Assembly: GCF_017355915.2 (NCBI RefSeq)
Contig: NZ_JAFEUV020000002.1
Location: forward strand, 310,001-374,000
Reading direction: 5' to 3'
Length of the DNA stretch: 64,000 nucleotides
Source: Telluribacter roseus
GTDB lineage: Bacteria; Bacteroidota; Bacteroidia; Cytophagales; Spirosomataceae
Part shown: piece after piece, positions 61,184 through 64,000 of the stretch
Layout: each line of letters begins with the position of its first letter
How positions within the stretch are numbered: the stretch's first letter is position 1
Position numbers and translations under genes: made by a program
Notes under the pieces: model-generated
The model's input: the letters and a program-made list of their open reading frames with translations, nothing else
Told to the model about the DNA's origin: nothing
Database searches by the model: none

Positions 61184-61217
61184 TACGACTATTTCTTAGC
61201 CCTTAACTCCTTTGCCT

Positions 61218-61250
61218 TTCGCCCCTCCCACAGAGGGGCGAATTTTTTTT
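61218..61250 (+). terminator. Intrinsic terminator after the PhyH gene
   Basis: TTCGCCCCTC/GAGGGGCGAA with loop CCACA followed by T8; 34 bases past the stop. Confidence 0.92.
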
Positions 61251-61326
61251 GTAAAAAAACGTTTCAAGAATATATAGATTTATCTTTCCCTCCCTCGCTC
61301 AGAAATCAGTGTTACGTCTATTGCGA

Positions 61327-61334
61327 TAACTTTG
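61327..61334 (+). promoter_or_regulatory. Putative -7 element (TAACTTTG) for dsbD
   Basis: Exact TAnnTTTG match, 31 bases before the ATG at 61366. The -33 box is not clear. Confidence 0.5.
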
Positions 61335-61365
61335 CGTTCTTTGCGCTTGAATAACATTAGGTAGT

Positions 61366-63546
61366 ATGAATAATATAAAATACGCTCTGCTGCTAATCAG
61401 CGTACTGATGGCACACCTGACGATGGGCCAGGTGCAGAAGCATGCCAAGTGGAGCTACAGCCTGTCTAAATCAGAGGTAAAGGCGGGCGAAACCATCGAT
61501 CTTATCTTTACGGCTACCATTGATCCCGAATGGTACCTCTACTCATCTGACCTGGACCCTAATCTGGGGCCCATTCCGGCTACTTTCAATCTTAAGGCCC
61601 ATCCCTCCTACGAACTGGTGGGTAAGGTAAAGCCCATCAAGGCAAAGAAGAAGTTTGACGAGATATGGCAGGGTGATATTACCTACTTTGAAGGCAAGGG
61701 GGAGTTCAGACAGACGATACGCGTCCTGCAGGAAGCTCCGGTCATCAAAGGAGACCTCGAATATCTCACCTGTTCGTCTAAGAATGGCCTGTGTGTAAAT
61801 GGAAATGAAGATTTTACTTTTACGGCCCCTAAGGTACTGGCTGCCGCTGCGACCACTACCCGGGATGCCATCGATAAAGCTACAGGATCGGCGGTGGCTG
61901 TTCGTGGTCCTGCCAATACTACGGCGGCTGGTGCCGCAGTGGAGGCTTCCAAAGAGGCCGGTACCACAATGCTCTCTGACAGTGCCTCTCTACGGGATGT
62001 GGCTAAGGATCCGTCTCTTCCGGCGGCTGTATCTACCTCTGCTACCCGCGATTCGAGCCTAGATGTATCATCGGAGCCTACATTGACCATGGAGCCAGGT
62101 ACTGATGGTACTTCGGGAGCCGACAACTCGCTGTGGGCTTTTGCACTGGCGGCTTTCCTGGCCGGCCTGGTGGCCCTGCTGACTCCCTGCGTGTTCCCGA
62201 TCATACCTATGACGGTCAGCTTCTTTACCAAGCAGGCCGGAGGTAAGGCCAAAGCATTCCTCTATGGTATCTCAATCGTACTGATCTACACCCTAATAGG
62301 TACCATTGTATCACGGATCAACGGCCCGGCCTTTGCCAATTTTCTAAGCACCCACTGGATACCCAACGTACTCTTCTTTGCGGTGTTCTTCATCTTCGCC
62401 TTGTCTTTTCTGGGGCTGTTCGAGATCGTACTGCCCAGCTCATTTGTTAACAAAATAGATGCGCAGTCGGACCGGGGAGGATTGACGGGTATCTTCTTCA
62501 TGGCTTTTACGCTGGTACTGGTATCTTTCTCCTGCACGGGTCCCATTGTAGGTAGCCTGCTGGTAGCCTCCGCAGGTGGCGAAGTAGTGAAGCCCATAGT
62601 AGGTATGGTGGCGTTTTCGTCGGCCTTTGCTATACCTTTTACCCTTTTTGCCCTGTTTCCGCAGTGGCTCAAGAGCCTGCCCAAGTCGGGTGGCTGGCTA
62701 AATACCGTGAAAGTAGTATTGGGTTTTCTGGAGCTGGCACTGGCGCTTAAGTTTCTGAGCATCGCTGACCAGGTATACCACTGGCGTCTGCTCGACCGCG
62801 AAGTGTTCCTGGCCTTCTGGATCGTGATCTTCGCGATGCTGGGCTTCTATCTGCTGGGCAAAATCCGCACTCCGCACGACTCGGCGGTAGAGCGGGTAAG
62901 TGTGCCGCGTATCCTGCTGGCCATTATTACATTCGCCTTTGTGATCTATATGCTGCCGGGTATGTGGGGCGCTCCGCTCAAAGCCCTGGCGGGCTATCTG
63001 CCGCCGCAGTCTACCCACGACTTTGATCTGAACCGACGTGGTGGCGGAGCATTTGTCAAAACCTCATCCATGGAAACGCCCAAGTACGGTGATCTTTTTG
63101 AGTTGCCGCATGAGCTGGAGGGCTTCTTCGACTACAACCAGGCTCTGGCCTACGCCAAAAAGGTAAACAAGCCCATCTTTATTGATTTCACGGGCCATGG
63201 CTGTGTCAACTGCCGCGAAATGGAGGCCCGGGTATGGTCAGACCCGGCGGTACTGCAGCGCCTGCGGGATGACTACGTAGTGGTAGCGCTGTACGTAGAT
63301 GATAAAACCGAGCTGCCCGAGTCGGAATGGTACACATCAACCTACGATGGTAAGGTTAAAAAGACCATCGGTGCTCAGAACGCCGACCTCCAGATTGTGA
63401 AGTATAACAACAACGCCCAGCCACACTACACGCTGGTAGACCACGAAGGCAATCTGCTGGTTCCGCCTATAAACTACGATCTGAGTATAGAAAACTTTAC
63501 GAAGTTTCTGGACAGTGGGAAGAAGGCCTTTGCACAACCCATTTGA
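61366..63546 (+). CDS. dsbD: Thiol:disulfide interchange protein DsbD
   Basis: A 726-residue membrane protein that moves electrons from cytoplasmic thioredoxin to the periplasm. After the signal (1-21) comes an N-terminal immunoglobulin-like domain (about 28-155), a low-complexity Ala/Thr/Ser linker (about 160-245), a DsbD membrane domain with about eight helices (about 248-545; LTPCVFPIIPMTVSFF, SFSCTGPIVGSLL) whose two cysteines react, and a thioredoxin-like end with Cys613-Val-Asn-Cys616. The linker is longer than usual. It keeps cytochrome c assembly or envelope thiols reduced. Confidence 0.93.
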   Translation: MNNIKYALLLISVLMAHLTMGQVQKHAKWSYSLSKSEVKAGETIDLIFTATIDPEWYLYSSDLDPNLGPIPATFNLKAHPSYELVGKVKPIKAKKKFDEIWQGDITYFEGKGEFRQTIRVLQEAPVIKGDLEYLTCSSKNGLCVNGNEDFTFTAPKVLAAAATTTRDAIDKATGSAVAVRGPANTTAAGAAVEASKEAGTTMLSDSASLRDVAKDPSLPAAVSTSATRDSSLDVSSEPTLTMEPGTDGTSGADNSLWAFALAAFLAGLVALLTPCVFPIIPMTVSFFTKQAGGKAKAFLYGISIVLIYTLIGTIVSRINGPAFANFLSTHWIPNVLFFAVFFIFALSFLGLFEIVLPSSFVNKIDAQSDRGGLTGIFFMAFTLVLVSFSCTGPIVGSLLVASAGGEVVKPIVGMVAFSSAFAIPFTLFALFPQWLKSLPKSGGWLNTVKVVLGFLELALALKFLSIADQVYHWRLLDREVFLAFWIVIFAMLGFYLLGKIRTPHDSAVERVSVPRILLAIITFAFVIYMLPGMWGAPLKALAGYLPPQSTHDFDLNRRGGGAFVKTSSMETPKYGDLFELPHELEGFFDYNQALAYAKKVNKPIFIDFTGHGCVNCREMEARVWSDPAVLQRLRDDYVVVALYVDDKTELPESEWYTSTYDGKVKKTIGAQNADLQIVKYNNNAQPHYTLVDHEGNLLVPPINYDLSIENFTKFLDSGKKAFAQPI

Positions 63547-63559
63547 TAGAATCTAATAC

Positions 63560-63604
63560 ATACAAAGAGAGGGCTGCCGGATACCGGCAGCCCTCTCTTT
63601 GTAT
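63560..63604. terminator. Bidirectional terminator between dsbD and the M48-like gene
   Basis: Perfect 21-base arms around a three-base loop ATA, between two convergent stops (63546 and 63608). It is one of the longest perfect stems in the window. Confidence 0.9.
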
Positions 63605-63607
63605 AGA

Positions 63608-64000
63608 CTATTTACTCAGTGTTTTTATCAAGGTACCTCGGGTTACCCGATCTTTAAGAGCCATTCCGTTCAGGACGGCCAGATCATTCATGTGGTTAGC
63701 GGGCATCTGCAGGCTCTGTAGTACCTCCTGTAAAGTACCATCGCGCGGAGCGGATTTGATACGGATACGATCCGGTTTACGGTTCAGTTTGTCAGGGTCA
63801 CTCAGGCTTCTGAAGTTTTCGGCTACCGACTGGAACGTCCTGAAATTGGAAGTAAACTGGTTCAGGTACGACATCCCGTGCATGGCGTAGATATTCCCCC
63901 CGTACTGGATGAGCCAAGTAGCAATCTGTACGGTGTTGTCAGCGTTCTGTGCCTGCTGTTGTCCCTGCTGACCTTGCTGTGGAGCCTGACGGGATATCAG
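63608..64000 (-). CDS. C-terminal end of a probable M48-family metalloprotease
   Basis: The frame enters from the right edge and ends at 63608. The visible 130 residues begin with a Gln-rich linker (APQQGQQGQQQAQ), then a helix-rich YGGNIYAMHGMSYLNQFTSN, then FRSLSDPDKLNRKPDRIRIK and a LysM-like close DGTLQEVLQSLQMPANHMND. This pattern occurs at the end of exported M48 peptidases of Bacteroidota. The zinc motif HExxH would lie outside the window, so the call is tentative. The stop faces dsbD across a shared terminator. Confidence 0.6.
   Translation of the reverse strand: MISRQAPQQGQQGQQQAQNADNTVQIATWLIQYGGNIYAMHGMSYLNQFTSNFRTFQSVAENFRSLSDPDKLNRKPDRIRIKSAPRDGTLQEVLQSLQMPANHMNDLAVLNGMALKDRVTRGTLIKTLSK

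Noticed and set aside
1-64000. CRISPR arrays, insertion sequences, prophage, tRNA or rRNA genes
   Set aside because: Looked for direct repeats, transposase-like frames, integrase motifs and tRNA T-loop patterns; none was found.

Overview
The window looks like chromosomal DNA of a member of the Bacteroidota, most likely Cytophagales (Spirosomataceae-like). Supporting signs: a TonB-dependent receptor with a carboxypeptidase-like N-terminal domain, a two-component regulator propeller kinase, DUF1080, DUF2911, DUF6089-like and fasciclin proteins, a DAHP synthase/chorismate mutase fusion, the succinyl-type arginine pathway, hardly any Shine-Dalgarno sequences, and several TAnnTTTG -7 promoter elements. 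No phage, insertion sequence, CRISPR array, rRNA or tRNA was seen. Most of it is ordinary core genome; small accessory patches are a toxin-antitoxin-like pair (11.2-12.3 kb) and an AT-rich secreted orphan (36.3-37.0 kb).

Layout. 0-2.4 kb: truncated FKBP isomerase, nrnA and ndk. 2.4-5.6 kb: a membrane-anchored hydrolase and two tandem fasciclin lipoproteins, all on the minus strand. 5.7-9.4 kb: DUF1080 protein and a large propeller sensor kinase. 9.6-11.1 kb: GntR/UTRA regulator and deoC. 11.2-12.8 kb: DUF5615/DUF433 pair, divergent YidD and a small protein. 13-18.3 kb: TonB receptor, a small secreted protein, a pentapeptide-repeat LytS-type kinase and a LytTR regulator. 18.5-23.2 kb: envelope cluster uppS-bamA-skp-skp. 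23.6-28.6 kb: Ig-like periplasmic protein, lspA, proline dehydrogenase, DAHP synthase/chorismate mutase. 28.8-36.3 kb: GH43 glycosidase, DinB-like protein, Gre-like factor, tdk, an unknown protein with an outer-membrane barrel, argE and a saccharopine-dehydrogenase-like protein. 37-40.6 kb: sugar transporter with ribokinase and a Rieske/FAD oxidoreductase. 41-50 kb: proline and arginine synthesis (proB-proA, aat, GNAT, argG-argC-argD, acylornithine carbamoyltransferase). 50-54.5 kb: DUF72, site-2 protease and a three-gene FtsX-type ABC system with a His-rich loop. 54.6-63.6 kb: NlpC/P60 peptidase, two DUF6089-like barrels, DUF2911, trypsin-like protease, AraC regulator, PhyH dioxygenase, DsbD; then the end of an M48-like protease.

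How the genes fit together. argE, the GNAT protein, argG, argC, argD and the carbamoyltransferase cover most of an acylated-intermediate arginine route; acylglutamate kinase and argininosuccinate lyase are not in the window. uppS-bamA-skp-skp serves envelope assembly. The ATPase/permease/secreted-protein trio at 52.1-54.5 kb resembles zinc-regulated transport clusters of proteobacteria and is the most interesting under-described system here. Intrinsic terminators are numerous and clear, and two of them lie inside the last codons of lspA and tdk.
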